From contig NZ_CP019427.1 of the NCBI RefSeq assembly GCF_009834545.1, forward strand, positions 5,577,001 through 5,641,000: a stretch of 64,000 bases of DNA. The letters run 5' to 3'. Shown here one piece after another: positions 52,877-62,270 of this stretch. The position numbers and the translations under genes were made by a program. Positions within the stretch are counted from its first letter, which is position 1; each line of letters starts with the position of its first letter. The DNA is from Pseudomonas sp. S04 (lineage in GTDB: Bacteria > Pseudomonadota > Gammaproteobacteria > Pseudomonadales > Pseudomonadaceae). The notes under the pieces were generated by a model. It had not been told where the DNA came from. It searched no databases and was given only the letters and a program-made list of their open reading frames with translations.

Positions 52877-53764
52877 ATGCGCCGCCTGCTCACCGGCTGT
52901 TTCGTTACCCTGCTGCTTCTGCTCAACACCCTGATCCTGATCGGACCGCTGCTGGTGTTTGCCCTGCTCAAACTGCTCCTGCCCGGCCGTTATCGCGATG
53001 CCGCAAGCGCGGCGGTGATGTGGATCGCCGAGACCTGGGCACAAATCGACAAGCTGATTTTCGCCTGCTGCATCCCCACCCGCTGGGACATTCGTGGCGG
53101 TGAGGGCCTGCGGGTCGACACCTCTTACCTGGTAGTCAGCAACCATCAGTCCTGGGTCGATATCCCGGCGCTGATCCAGACCCTCAACCGACGCACGCCG
53201 TTCTTCAAGTTCTTCCTGAAAAAGGAGCTGATCTGGGTGCCGTTCCTGGGCCTGGCCTGGTGGGCACTGGATTACCCGTTCATGAAGCGCTACAGCAAGG
53301 CCTTTCTGGCCAGACACCCGCAGCTGCGGGGCCAGGACCTGGCGATTACCCGGGCCGCATGCGAGCTGTTCAAGCGCCAGCCGGTGACCGTGGTCAACTA
53401 TCTGGAAGGCACGCGCTTCACCCAGGCCAAACGTGGCGCCCAGCAATCCCCTTTCAAGCACCTGCTAAAACCCAAGGCCGGTGGTGTGGCGTTTGTATTG
53501 GCCGCCATGGGCGAACAGCTGGATGCCATCCTCGACGTCACCGTGGTCTATCCACAGGAAAAGATTCCGGGGTTCTGGGATTTGATCAGCGGTGCGGTGC
53601 AGCGGGTGATCATCGACATCCAGACCCGTGAGCTGAATCCGGCGTTGTGGCAGGGTGATTACGAAAACGATCCGCTGTTTCGCCAAAGCGTCCAGAGCTG
53701 GGTCAACCAGCTCTGGATCGACAAGGATGCACGCATCGACGCCTTGCGCGCCGGGCGCGAGTGA
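52877..53764 (+). CDS. PlsC-type acyltransferase (YihG-like)
   Basis: A 295-residue membrane acyltransferase: an N-terminal helix (about 6-35), the catalytic NHQSWVD (H-x4-D) near residue 85 and the acyl-acceptor motif EGTRFT near 180. YihG-like enzymes acylate lysophosphatidic acid and tune membrane acyl chains. The ATG at 52877 gives the family N terminus MRRLLTGCFV; a longer open frame upstream crosses the REP and is not used. Confidence 0.88.
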   Translation: MRRLLTGCFVTLLLLLNTLILIGPLLVFALLKLLLPGRYRDAASAAVMWIAETWAQIDKLIFACCIPTRWDIRGGEGLRVDTSYLVVSNHQSWVDIPALIQTLNRRTPFFKFFLKKELIWVPFLGLAWWALDYPFMKRYSKAFLARHPQLRGQDLAITRAACELFKRQPVTVVNYLEGTRFTQAKRGAQQSPFKHLLKPKAGGVAFVLAAMGEQLDAILDVTVVYPQEKIPGFWDLISGAVQRVIIDIQTRELNPALWQGDYENDPLFRQSVQSWVNQLWIDKDARIDALRAGRE

Positions 53765-53771
53765 GGCGCGG

Positions 53772-54317
53772 TTATACGCCCCAGATGCTGCCCAGGCTCT
53801 TGAGCAGGGTACCGCCAACGCCTTGCTGGCCCAGGTACTGCAGCAAGATCGGGGCAAACTGGCCGACCATGCCACTGTCCATGCCCAACGCGCTGAACGC
53901 GGTGTTCAGGTCGTTGGTGTCCTTGACGTTACCCAGGGCGTTTTCCAGGCCCGCGGCCTTGCCGGACGAACCCAGCATGCCCGCCAGGGCGCCCAGGTTA
54001 CCGCTGCCACCGGAGAGCTTGTCGATACCCGGCACGCTCTTGGCCAGTTCCGAATAGTCGCTGGCGCTCAGCTTGTTCTTGGCCAGGCCCAACATCGCGC
54101 TGGTGCCGCCAATGGCTTGTTCTGGTTTAACGTCCAGGGCGCTCAGGGCGCTCAACAGGCCGGCAGTCTGCGAGGTCGGCGCTGCGGCGGCGGCCTTGTC
54201 GCCACCCTGCATGCCCGATACCGCACCCGCCACATCGTTCAGGCTGAAACCGGCGAAGACCGGGCTGGCGACCAATGTCATGAGCGAAGCCAAAGCAAAA
54301 CCGCGTGAAATCTTCAT
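53772..54317 (-). CDS. DUF2780-like secreted protein
   Basis: A 181-residue protein with a signal peptide (MKISRGFALASLMTLVASPVFA) and a Gly/Ala/Ser/Leu-rich body resembling DUF2780 (VcgC/VcgE-like) proteins, with repeated-looking LxxALGxxxD segments. It should be periplasmic or exported; the role is unknown. Its 5' leader contains AAAATGCC (54339-54346) and GGCATTTT (54367-54374) as inverted arms. It is convergent with the acyltransferase, 7 nt away. Confidence 0.75.
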   Translation of the reverse strand: MKISRGFALASLMTLVASPVFAGFSLNDVAGAVSGMQGGDKAAAAAPTSQTAGLLSALSALDVKPEQAIGGTSAMLGLAKNKLSASDYSELAKSVPGIDKLSGGSGNLGALAGMLGSSGKAAGLENALGNVKDTNDLNTAFSALGMDSGMVGQFAPILLQYLGQQGVGGTLLKSLGSIWGV

Positions 54318-54451
54318 CGAAAAACTCCTGAACCTTCAAAAATGCCCTCAAGCGGGCGCAAAGCTGGCATTTTGACTGAAAACCACCGGCTATTGTTCCG
54401 CGACTGACTTCCCTTTCATCTCATGGACTGCGCAAACGGTTTTTGCCCCAT

Positions 54452-54480
54452 AAAAAAGGACGACCCGAGGTCGCCCTTTT
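54452..54480 (-). terminator. Terminator after fdhA
   Basis: AAAAGG-A-CGACC and GGTCG-C-CCTTTT form a stem around CGA, with an A-C mismatch and A/T-rich ends on both sides; the T-rich end on the minus strand fits fdhA, whose stop is 16 nt away. Confidence 0.7.
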
Positions 54481-54495
54481 GCCCTGCAACAGCCC

Positions 54496-55695
54496 TTAGG
54501 CCGCACTAAACAACTTATGCGGATCAATCACAAACTTCTTCGGTACACCCGCATCGAATTCGCCATAACCACGTGGCGCATCATCCAGGCTGATCACCTC
54601 AACACCCACGATGTCGGCAATATGAATGCGGTCCCACATGATCGCCTGCATCAGTTGGCGGTTGTACTTCATCACCGGGGTCTGGCCGGTGTGGAAGCTG
54701 TGGGATTTGGCCCAGCCCAGGCCAAAGCGGATGCTCAGGCTGCCCATTTTCGCGGCGGCGTCCACCGCACCCGGGTCTTCAGTCACGTAGAGGCCCGGGA
54801 TGCCGATCTTGCCAGCGACACGCACCACGCCCATCAGGGAGTTGAGCACGGTGGCCGGGGCTTCGTGTTTCACGCCAGCATGGCCGTGGCCGCGGGCTTC
54901 GAAGCCCACGGCGTCGACGGCGCAATCCACTTCCGGCTCGCCCAGCAGCGCGGCGATCTGTTCGTGCAGTGGGGTATCGAGGGACAGGTCGGCGATTTCG
55001 AAACCCTGAGCCTTGGCGTGGGCCAGGCGGATCGGGTTGACGTCACCGATGATCACCACCGCGGCGCCCAGCAGGCGTGCCGACGCGGCGGCCGCCAGAC
55101 CGACGGGGCCGGCACCGGCCACATACACGGTGCTGCCCGGGCCAACGCCGGCAGTAACGGCGCCGTGATAACCGGTCGGGAGGATGTCGGAGAGGCAGGT
55201 CAGGTCGCGGATCTTCTCCATGGCGCGGTCGCGATCCGGCAGTTTCAGCAGGTTGAAGTCGGCGTACGGCACCATGGCGTACTCGGCCTGGCCACCGGTC
55301 CAGTCGCCCATGTCGACATAACCGTAGGCGCCGCCCGGGCGAGCCGGGTTCACGCTCAGGCACACGCCGGTGTGCATTTCCTTGCAGGAACGGCAGCGCC
55401 CGCAAGCCACGTTGAACGGCACCGAGACCAGGTCGCCGATTTTCAGGTTCTCGACGTCGCTGCCCTTCTCGATCACTTCACCGGTGATCTCGTGTCCCAG
55501 CACCAGACCGGTCTGGGCCGTGGTACGACCGCGCACCATGTGCTGGTCGGAACCACAGATGTTGGTGGAGACCACGCGCAGGATCACCCCGTGTTCGATC
55601 TTCCGGCCGCGCGGGTCCTGCATTTTCGGATAGTCGATTTTCTGTACTTCGACCTTGCCCGCGCCGAGATACACCACACCACGATTGCCAGACAT
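54496..55695 (-). CDS. fdhA: Glutathione-independent formaldehyde dehydrogenase
   Basis: A 399-residue zinc alcohol-dehydrogenase-family enzyme. Catalytic zinc ligand C47 in STNICGSDQH, structural zinc cysteines in CGRCRSCKEMHTGVC (about 98-112) and the NAD-binding GAGPVG are present. The P. putida enzyme of this type dismutates and oxidises formaldehyde to formate with tightly bound NAD. It lies beside purU and the sarcosine oxidase genes that release formaldehyde or its folate adduct. Confidence 0.95.
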   Translation of the reverse strand: MSGNRGVVYLGAGKVEVQKIDYPKMQDPRGRKIEHGVILRVVSTNICGSDQHMVRGRTTAQTGLVLGHEITGEVIEKGSDVENLKIGDLVSVPFNVACGRCRSCKEMHTGVCLSVNPARPGGAYGYVDMGDWTGGQAEYAMVPYADFNLLKLPDRDRAMEKIRDLTCLSDILPTGYHGAVTAGVGPGSTVYVAGAGPVGLAAAASARLLGAAVVIIGDVNPIRLAHAKAQGFEIADLSLDTPLHEQIAALLGEPEVDCAVDAVGFEARGHGHAGVKHEAPATVLNSLMGVVRVAGKIGIPGLYVTEDPGAVDAAAKMGSLSIRFGLGWAKSHSFHTGQTPVMKYNRQLMQAIMWDRIHIADIVGVEVISLDDAPRGYGEFDAGVPKKFVIDPHKLFSAA

Positions 55696-55798
55696 GCTTT
55701 CACCTCGCTGTTGTTTTTATGAAACCGCGCTGCCCAGACAGGCAGCGCGTTAAGTGCTCGGGTACAGATGCTGTTTCTTGTGTTGCTTGTTGGGGCCT

Positions 55799-55861
55799 CA
55801 TCGCGGGCAAGCCCGCTCCCACGGTTTTGCGCCTACTGTGGGAGCGGGCTTGCCCGCGATG
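55799..55861. repeat. REP pair between purU and fdhA
   Basis: Perfect 24-bp arms 55799-55822 and 55838-55861 of the GGGAGCGGGCTTGCCCGCGATG subfamily, 15 nt apart, ending 5 nt before the purU stop. Confidence 0.9.
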
Positions 55862-55866
55862 GCAAT

Positions 55867-56724
55867 CTAAAGAACGACCGTGCGATTGGCGTTCAAGAAC
55901 ACCCGCCGCTCAATGTGATACCCCACCGCCCGGGCCAGGGTCAGGCCTTCGATATCCCGCCCCTTGGCGATCAGGTCTTCGGGGTAATGGCTGTGATCCA
56001 CCGCCTCCACGCCCTGGGCAATGATCGGGCCTTCGTCCAGGTCGTTGTTGATGTAATGCGCCGTGGCGCCGACCAGCTTCACGCCCTTGTTGTAAGCCTG
56101 GTGATAGGGCTTGGCGCCCTTGAAACCGGGCAGCAACGAGTGGTGGATGTTGATCGCCTTGCCGTCGAGCTTGCGGCACAGTTCCGGCGACAGCACTTGC
56201 ATATAACGCGCAAGAATCACCAGTTCGGCACCGGACTCCTCGATCACCTGCCACACCTGCCGCTCTTGCGAGGGCTTGTCGTTGGGGTCGAGGGGGAAGT
56301 GGTAATAGGGAATGCCGTGCCAGTCGGCCAGGGGCTTGAGGTCTGGGTGGTTGGAGACCACCGCCGCGACGTCCATCGACAGCTGGCCGATGCGTTGGCG
56401 GTAGAGCAGATCGTTGAGGCAGTGATCGGCCTTGGAGACCATGATCACCACTTTTGGCCGGTGGTGCGGCGGGGTCAGTTCGAAAATCATCCCGAAGGCT
56501 TCGCCGCGCTCGGCCAGACCGGCGCGGAACGATTGCTCGTCGAAACCCTCGGGCTGGCGAAACTCCACACGAATGAAAAAACGCCCCGAAAGCCGGTCAT
56601 CAAAGGAGTGGTGCTCGGTGACGTAGCAGCCCTGCTCGAACAGAAAGCGGGTCACCGCATCCACGGTGCCGAGGACGCTGGGGCAGTCGGCGGTCAGAAT
56701 CCATGTGTCTGGGGCGCGGCTCAT
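55867..56724 (-). CDS. purU: Formyltetrahydrofolate deformylase
   Basis: A 285-residue enzyme with an N-terminal ACT domain (TADCPSVLGTVDAVTRFLFEQGCYV) and a formyltransferase-like domain with N in INIHHSLLPGF, H in the same motif and D in ATAHYINNDLDEGPII as catalytic residues. It hydrolyses 10-formyl-THF to formate and THF, recycling folate during sarcosine breakdown. The start MSRAPDTWILT at 56724 gives the usual length. The short spacing fits a C1 gene cluster with soxGADB and fdhA. Confidence 0.94.
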   Translation of the reverse strand: MSRAPDTWILTADCPSVLGTVDAVTRFLFEQGCYVTEHHSFDDRLSGRFFIRVEFRQPEGFDEQSFRAGLAERGEAFGMIFELTPPHHRPKVVIMVSKADHCLNDLLYRQRIGQLSMDVAAVVSNHPDLKPLADWHGIPYYHFPLDPNDKPSQERQVWQVIEESGAELVILARYMQVLSPELCRKLDGKAINIHHSLLPGFKGAKPYHQAYNKGVKLVGATAHYINNDLDEGPIIAQGVEAVDHSHYPEDLIAKGRDIEGLTLARAVGYHIERRVFLNANRTVVL

Positions 56725-56758
56725 AGTGCGGTGACTCCTGTGAAATCGGTGGATGCCT

Positions 56759-56862
56759 ACTGTAGGAGCGAGCTTGCTCGCGATGGAGGTCAACGATGAC
56801 GCGTACTTCCTGACTTAACGCGTCGCTCTCAAGTCCATCGCGAGCAAGCTCGCTCCTACAGT
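56759..56862. repeat. REP pair between soxG and purU
   Basis: Perfect 29-bp arms 56759-56787 (ACTGTAGGAGCGAGCTTGCT...) and 56834-56862, 46 nt apart. It belongs to the GTAGGAGCGAGCTTGCTCGCGATG subfamily, the same as the pqqB-pqqC pair apart from one base. Confidence 0.9.
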
Positions 56863-56875
56863 GACGCTGGTGAGA

Positions 56876-57508
56876 TCAAGCCTGAACGCTAAGCCCGTAC
56901 TCGGCTGCCGCATCCTGCAACCACAACCACCAGTAATCCGAGAAGCTGCGACGGATCAGCAATTCCCAGGTGTCTTCTGCGGTGTGGCGGATCACCAGTT
57001 GCGACTTGGCGAACACCGTGCCCACCGCCTTGCCCACCGGGAAATTGTTGGGGTGCACGTCGTAGCTGGTGGATTTCATCAGCACCTGGCGCACGTTCGG
57101 GCCGCTCAGTTCGAGGATCTGCTGACCACCGCTGACGTTGACGATCTGGATGTGCAACTCGCCCAGGGCTTCACGCAGCTTCTGCTCGGCGACGAACTCT
57201 TCACCGCTTGGAACGATCAGCAGCCATTCATCCGGCCCCATCCATTGCAGGCTGGTCTCACCCTTGACGATGACGCTCAGCGCCCCCGGCAACTCGATGC
57301 CCAGGGCCTTGTGCACACCGGCGGCGAACGCGGCATCGTGGCCGTCGCCACGCAGGGTCAGGTGACCGAGGAGTTTTTTCTCACGCACGATCACGCCGGC
57401 GTTTTTGCGGCCCTTGCCCACCAGGCTGGCGAGGTCGGCATGCTGCAACGACGACTCGGCCTTGGCCCCGGTGGTTGGGCGTTGTTGGTACACATTGGCT
57501 ACGGTCAT
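56876..57508 (-). CDS. soxG: Sarcosine oxidase gamma subunit
   Basis: A 210-residue subunit of heterotetrameric sarcosine oxidase. Its fold resembles GcvT/folate-binding proteins, with GPDEWLLIVPSGEE and a C-terminal RRSFSDYWWLWLQDAA as the family signatures. The start MTVANVYQQRP at 57508 is preceded by GAAAGGTGCTTT. A REP pair lies between it and soxA. Confidence 0.92.
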   Translation of the reverse strand: MTVANVYQQRPTTGAKAESSLQHADLASLVGKGRKNAGVIVREKKLLGHLTLRGDGHDAAFAAGVHKALGIELPGALSVIVKGETSLQWMGPDEWLLIVPSGEEFVAEQKLREALGELHIQIVNVSGGQQILELSGPNVRQVLMKSTSYDVHPNNFPVGKAVGTVFAKSQLVIRHTAEDTWELLIRRSFSDYWWLWLQDAAAEYGLSVQA

Positions 57509-57533
57509 AAAGCACCTTTCCTGATTTCGTTTC

Positions 57534-57626
57534 CCTGTGGGAGCGGGCTTGCCCGCGATGGGAGCAACTCGGTCTGCCTGAGGCACCGCGTTATCGTTCA
57601 TCGCGGGCAAGCCACGCTCCCACAGG
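57534..57626. repeat. REP pair between soxA and soxG
   Basis: Arms 57534-57560 and 57599-57626 of the GGGAGCGGGCTTGCCCGCGATG subfamily; the right arm has one extra A (GCCACGCTCCC). It lies inside the sox operon. Confidence 0.88.
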
Positions 57627-57636
57627 TTCTGTGGTG

Positions 57637-60600
57637 TTAGATGTTCTGGCGATCACCCTTCGGATCGAAGAACACCGAAGAAACGATTTCCGCCTCGATC
57701 ACACTGCCGTCGGCCAGCGGTGCGAACACCCGCTCACCGATGCGCTTCAGGCCGCCTTTGACCACGCCCATGGCAAACGAGTAGCCCAGGGAGTTGTGCA
57801 AGTAGCTGGAAGTCACGTGACCGACCATGCTCATCGGGATCGCCTGTTTGGTGTTGAACACCAACTGCGCACCTTCCGGCAGCCACTTGGTCGGGTCGAT
57901 CGGCTTGAGACCGACCAGTTGCTTGCGTTGCTCACGCACGCAGTCTTCGCGGTTCATGCCCCGCCAGCCGATCCACGAGAACGGTTTGGTGCGGCCCACA
58001 CACCAGCCCATGTTCAGGTCGTCCGGGGTCATCGAGCTGTCGGTATCCTGGCCAACGATGATGAAACCCTTCTCGGCGCGCAGCACGTGCATGGTCTCGG
58101 TGCCATATGGCGTCAGGTTGTACTTCTTCCCCGCCTCAACAATCTTCTCCAAAACACCCATGGCGTAGTCGGCCTGCACGTTGACTTCGTACGACAGCTC
58201 ACCGGTAAAGGAAATCCGGAACACCCGCGCCGGCACGCCGCCCACCAGGCCTTCTTTCCAGGTCATGAACGGGAAGCCGTCCTTGTCCAGGTCGATGTCG
58301 GTGACTTCGCTGAGCAGCTTGCGGCTGTTCGGCCCGGACAGGGTCATGGTGGCCCAGTGGTCCGTCACGGAAGTGAAGTACACCTTCAGGTCCGGCCATT
58401 CGGTCTGGTGGTAGATCTCCAGCCACTGCAGCACGCGGGCCGCGCCACCGGTGGTGGTGGTCATGACAAAGTGGTTGTCGGCCAGGCACGCCGTCACACC
58501 ATCGTCGAAGACCATCCCGTCTTCCTTGCACATCAGGCCGTAGCGCGCCTTGCCCACGTCCAGCTTGGTCCAGGCGTTGGTGTAGACCCGGTTGAGAAAC
58601 TCCCGTGCATCCGGCCCTTGAATATCGATCTTGCCCAGGGTCGAGGCATCCAGCAGGCCGACGCTTTCGCGCACTGCCAGGCATTCGCGCTTGACCGCGG
58701 CATGCAGGTCTTCAGCGTTTTTCGGGAAGTACCAGGGACGTTTCCACTGCCCGACGTCTTCGAACTCGGCGCCGTTTTTCAGGTGCCATTGATGCAGCGC
58801 GGTATACCGCACCGGCTCGAAGATGTGCCCACAGTGACGACCGGCTACTGCGCCGAATGTTACCGGCGTGTAGTTGGGGCGGAACATGGTGGTGCCCATC
58901 TGCGGGATCGTCACGTTCAGCGAACGGGCCGCGATGGCCAGGCCGTTGACGTTACCCAGCTTGCCCTGGTCGGTGCCGAAGCCCAGCGCGGTGTAGCGCT
59001 TGACGTGCTCGACCGACTCGAAGCCCTCGCGGGTGGCCAGTTCGATGGCGGCCGCGGTGACATCGTTCTGCAGGTCGACGAATTGCTTCGGCGCCCGTGC
59101 GGTGTTCTTTTCGTGCGGCACCTGGAACAGTGCCAGGGTCGCCTCTTCATGGCGGCTCAGGGCTTTGGGCAACACACCCTCGACCGTCTGGAAGCCAGCT
59201 TCGGCAGCGGCGCGGGCGCCCCCTTCAAAACCATCGGCCAGGGAATCGCCAAGGCCATAGACGCCGTTGATCCCACCCACGCACACGCGCTTCTGCGGCG
59301 CTTCACCCGGGACAAAACCGAGGATGTCTTCACGCCAGGTCGGCTTGCCGCCCAGGTGCGACGCCAGGTGAACCACCGGGCTGTAGCCGCCGGAGCTGGC
59401 CACCAGGTCGCACTCCAGCCATTCGCCCGGGCTGGTCACGGTGTGCGCCTTGACGTCGATCGCGGCCACACGGGCAGCGGTCACGTGCTTGCTGCCACGG
59501 GCTTCGATCACTGCGCTGCCGGTCAGGATGCGGATGCCCTTGGCCCGGGCTTCTTCCACCAGGGCACCGCGCGGGTTGCTGCGGGCATCGGCGATGGCCA
59601 CCACTTGCAGGCTGGCGTCGAGCCAGTCCAGGGCCACGCGGTAGGCGTGATCGTTGTTGGTGCTCAGGACCAGCTTCTTGCCCGGTGCAACGCCATAGCG
59701 CCGCACGTAGGTGGAGACCGCGCCAGCCAGCATGTTGCCCGGCACGTCGTTGTTGCCGTAGACCAGCGGCCGCTCGCACGCGCCGGTAGCCAGCACCACG
59801 CGCTTGGCGCGAACCCGGTGGATGCGCTGGCGCACCTGGCCGATCGGGGCGCGGTCGCCGAGGTGATCGGTAAGGCGCTCGTGAATGGTCAGGAAGTTAT
59901 GGTCGTGGTAACCGTTGACCGTGGCGCGCGGCAACAGCAGCACGTCCGGGGTATCTTTCAGTTCAGCGATGACGCTGGCGACCCATTCGGCGGCCGGCTT
60001 GCCATCGAGGCTCTCACGGGAATCGAGCAGGCTGCCGCCGAACTCTTCCTGTTCATCGGCGAGGATCACCCGCGCCCCGCTGCGCGCAGCCGCCAGTGCC
60101 GCGGCCAGGCCAGCAGGGCCGGCGCCGACGATCAGCACGTCGCAGTGCTGGTTCATGTAGTCGTAGGTGTCCGGATCGTTTTCGGTCGGCGAGCGACCCA
60201 GGCCAGCGGCCTTGCGGATGTACTTCTCGTACGTCATCCAGAACGATTGCGGGTACATGAAGGTTTTGTAGTAGAAACCCGGCGGCATCAGCTTGCCGCC
60301 GACCTTGCCGAGAATCCCCATCATGTCGTTGTTGACGCTCGGCCAGCCGTTGGTGCTGGTGGCAACCAAACCTTGATACAGCGCTTGTTGCGTGGCACGC
60401 ACGTTGGGGATCTGGGTGGCTTCGGTGGCGCCGATCTGCAGCACCGCGTTCGGTTCTTCGGCACCGGCGGCAAAGATCCCGCGTGGCCGCGAATACTTGA
60501 AGCTGCGACCGATGATGTCGACGCCGTTGGCCAGCAGGGCCGCCGCCAGGGAGTCACCTTCAAAGCCCTTGTACACCTGGCCGTTGAACGTGAAGCTCAA

Positions 60601-60654
60601 GACTTTGTTGCGGTCGATCCGTCCACCGTTGGACAGGCGATTGATCTGGCTCAT
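57637..60654 (-). CDS. soxA: Sarcosine oxidase alpha subunit
   Basis: A 1005-residue protein of standard length: N-terminal (2Fe-2S)-like/NAD segment, a dinucleotide-binding domain (VLIVGAGPAGLAAALAAARSGARVIL near 175), a second nucleotide-binding part, and a C-terminal GcvT-like aminomethyl/THF-binding half (from about 610; DAREFLNRVYTNAWTKLDVGK). With SoxBDG it oxidises sarcosine to glycine, giving 5,10-methylene-THF and H2O2. It starts 4 nt inside the end of soxD. Confidence 0.96.
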   Translation of the reverse strand: MSQINRLSNGGRIDRNKVLSFTFNGQVYKGFEGDSLAAALLANGVDIIGRSFKYSRPRGIFAAGAEEPNAVLQIGATEATQIPNVRATQQALYQGLVATSTNGWPSVNNDMMGILGKVGGKLMPPGFYYKTFMYPQSFWMTYEKYIRKAAGLGRSPTENDPDTYDYMNQHCDVLIVGAGPAGLAAALAAARSGARVILADEQEEFGGSLLDSRESLDGKPAAEWVASVIAELKDTPDVLLLPRATVNGYHDHNFLTIHERLTDHLGDRAPIGQVRQRIHRVRAKRVVLATGACERPLVYGNNDVPGNMLAGAVSTYVRRYGVAPGKKLVLSTNNDHAYRVALDWLDASLQVVAIADARSNPRGALVEEARAKGIRILTGSAVIEARGSKHVTAARVAAIDVKAHTVTSPGEWLECDLVASSGGYSPVVHLASHLGGKPTWREDILGFVPGEAPQKRVCVGGINGVYGLGDSLADGFEGGARAAAEAGFQTVEGVLPKALSRHEEATLALFQVPHEKNTARAPKQFVDLQNDVTAAAIELATREGFESVEHVKRYTALGFGTDQGKLGNVNGLAIAARSLNVTIPQMGTTMFRPNYTPVTFGAVAGRHCGHIFEPVRYTALHQWHLKNGAEFEDVGQWKRPWYFPKNAEDLHAAVKRECLAVRESVGLLDASTLGKIDIQGPDAREFLNRVYTNAWTKLDVGKARYGLMCKEDGMVFDDGVTACLADNHFVMTTTTGGAARVLQWLEIYHQTEWPDLKVYFTSVTDHWATMTLSGPNSRKLLSEVTDIDLDKDGFPFMTWKEGLVGGVPARVFRISFTGELSYEVNVQADYAMGVLEKIVEAGKKYNLTPYGTETMHVLRAEKGFIIVGQDTDSSMTPDDLNMGWCVGRTKPFSWIGWRGMNREDCVREQRKQLVGLKPIDPTKWLPEGAQLVFNTKQAIPMSMVGHVTSSYLHNSLGYSFAMGVVKGGLKRIGERVFAPLADGSVIEAEIVSSVFFDPKGDRQNI

Positions 60655-60980
60655 ACCTTCGCTCCCAGAGCCTGCGCGGCCGCTTTCGGACTTTCAGTCT
60701 TGTCGGTGAACTGCGGCTTGCTGCCGATCTTGTAGGTTTCGAGAATCTCGTAGGTCACGGTGTCGCGGGTGACGTTGAAATACTGACGGCAACCGGCGAC
60801 GTGGTCCCACAGTTCGTGGTGCAGGCCACGGGGGTTGTCACGGAAGAACAGGTAGTCGCCCCACTCCTCGTCGGTGCAGGTGTTCGGATCCAGCGGACGT
60901 GGGATGTGCGCCTGGCCGGATGCGTGGAATTCCTCTTCGGAGCGCAGTTCGCCACAGTGAGGACAGAAGATATGCAACAT
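60651..60980 (-). CDS. soxD: Sarcosine oxidase delta subunit
   Basis: A 109-residue zinc-binding subunit. CPHCG (6-10) and the HxxxH of HHELWDHVAGCRQYF supply the zinc ligands typical of SoxD. It overlaps soxA by 4 nt and is 15 nt downstream of soxB. Confidence 0.95.
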   Translation of the reverse strand: MLHIFCPHCGELRSEEEFHASGQAHIPRPLDPNTCTDEEWGDYLFFRDNPRGLHHELWDHVAGCRQYFNVTRDTVTYEILETYKIGSKPQFTDKTESPKAAAQALGAKV

Positions 60981-60995
60981 AGGAAATTTCTCCTG

Positions 60996-62246
60996 TTAGT
61001 GGGCGACGGCAGCAGCGCCGTGTTCGTCGATCAGCGCGCCGTTATGGAACCGGTCGATGGAGAAAGGCGCCGCCAGCGGATGCATTTCACCCTTGGCCAG
61101 GCTCGCCGCAAATACGTTGCCCGAACCCGGCGTGGCCTTGAAGCCACCGGTGCCCCAACCGCAGTTGAAGAACATGTTCGGCACCGGGGTCTTGGAAATG
61201 ATCGGGCAGGCATCCGGCGTGGTGTCGACGATGCCGCCCCACTGGCGGTTCATGCGCACCCGCGACAGCACCGGGAACATCTCGACGATGGCCTGGATGG
61301 TGTGCTCGATCACCGGGTACGAACCGCGCTGGCCGTAGCCGTTGTAGCCGTCGATACCGGCACCGATCACCAGGTCGCCCTTGTCGGACTGGCTGATGTA
61401 ACCGTGTACCGCGTTGGACATGATCACGCTGTCGATAATCGGCTTGATCGGCTCGGACACCAGCGCTTGCAGCGGGTGTGATTCGATCGGCAGGCGGAAG
61501 CCGGCGAGCTTGGCCATGTGCCCGGAGTTACCGGCGGTCACCACACCGACGCGCTTGGCACCGATGAAACCCTTGTTGGTTTCGACGCCGATGCACACGC
61601 CGTTTTCCTTGCGAAAACCGATCACTTCGGTCTGCTGGATCAGGTCCACGCCGAGGGCGTCGGCGGCCCGGGCAAAACCCCAGGCCACGGCATCGTGACG
61701 GGCCACACCGCCGCGACGCTGGACGGTAGCGCCCATCACCGGGTAGCGGGTGTTCTTCGAGCAGTCCAGGTACGGAATCTCGTCGGCGACCTGCTGGGCG
61801 TTGAGCAACTCGCCGTCAACGCCATTGAGGCGGTTGGCGCTGACCCGACGCTCGGAGTCACGGATGTCCTGCAGGGTGTGGCACAGGTTGTAGACGCCAC
61901 GCTGGGAGAACATCACGTTGTAGTTGAGGTCCTGGGACAGGCCTTCCCAGAGTTTCATCGCGTGCTCGTAGAGGTGCGCTGACTCGTCCCAGAGATAGTT
62001 GGAACGCACGATGGTGGTGTTGCGCGCGGTGTTACCACCGCCCAGCCAGCCCTTCTCGACCACGGCCACGTTGGTGATGCCGTGCTCCTTGGCCAGGTAG
62101 TAGGCGGTTGCCAGACCATGCCCGCCGCCGCCGACGATGACCACGTCGTAGACCTTTTTCGGGGTTGGCGTGCGCCACATGCGCTGCCAGTTTTCGTGGT
62201 GGCTGAGGGAGTGTTTGAAGAGGCCGAAGCCTGAGTAGCGTTGCAT
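60996..62246 (-). CDS. soxB: Sarcosine oxidase beta subunit
   Basis: A 416-residue flavoprotein. The FAD-binding motif [22 protein letters not shown] lies near residue 35, and [17 protein letters not shown] has the histidine linked covalently to FMN in this family. The second ATG (62246) is chosen: GGAG lies 9 nt before it and the length equals the family's; ATG 62252 adds two residues. It is 24 nt downstream of glyA, so glyA-soxBDAG form one operon. Confidence 0.95.
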   Translation of the reverse strand: MQRYSGFGLFKHSLSHHENWQRMWRTPTPKKVYDVVIVGGGGHGLATAYYLAKEHGITNVAVVEKGWLGGGNTARNTTIVRSNYLWDESAHLYEHAMKLWEGLSQDLNYNVMFSQRGVYNLCHTLQDIRDSERRVSANRLNGVDGELLNAQQVADEIPYLDCSKNTRYPVMGATVQRRGGVARHDAVAWGFARAADALGVDLIQQTEVIGFRKENGVCIGVETNKGFIGAKRVGVVTAGNSGHMAKLAGFRLPIESHPLQALVSEPIKPIIDSVIMSNAVHGYISQSDKGDLVIGAGIDGYNGYGQRGSYPVIEHTIQAIVEMFPVLSRVRMNRQWGGIVDTTPDACPIISKTPVPNMFFNCGWGTGGFKATPGSGNVFAASLAKGEMHPLAAPFSIDRFHNGALIDEHGAAAVAH

Positions 62247-62270
62247 AGTCATTTACTCCAAAAACCGCGC

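Noticed and set aside
57631..60735. 1034-residue open frame on the plus strand opposite soxA
   Set aside because: A GC-rich codon shadow of soxA: low-complexity, His/Gly/Val-rich translation without any domain.
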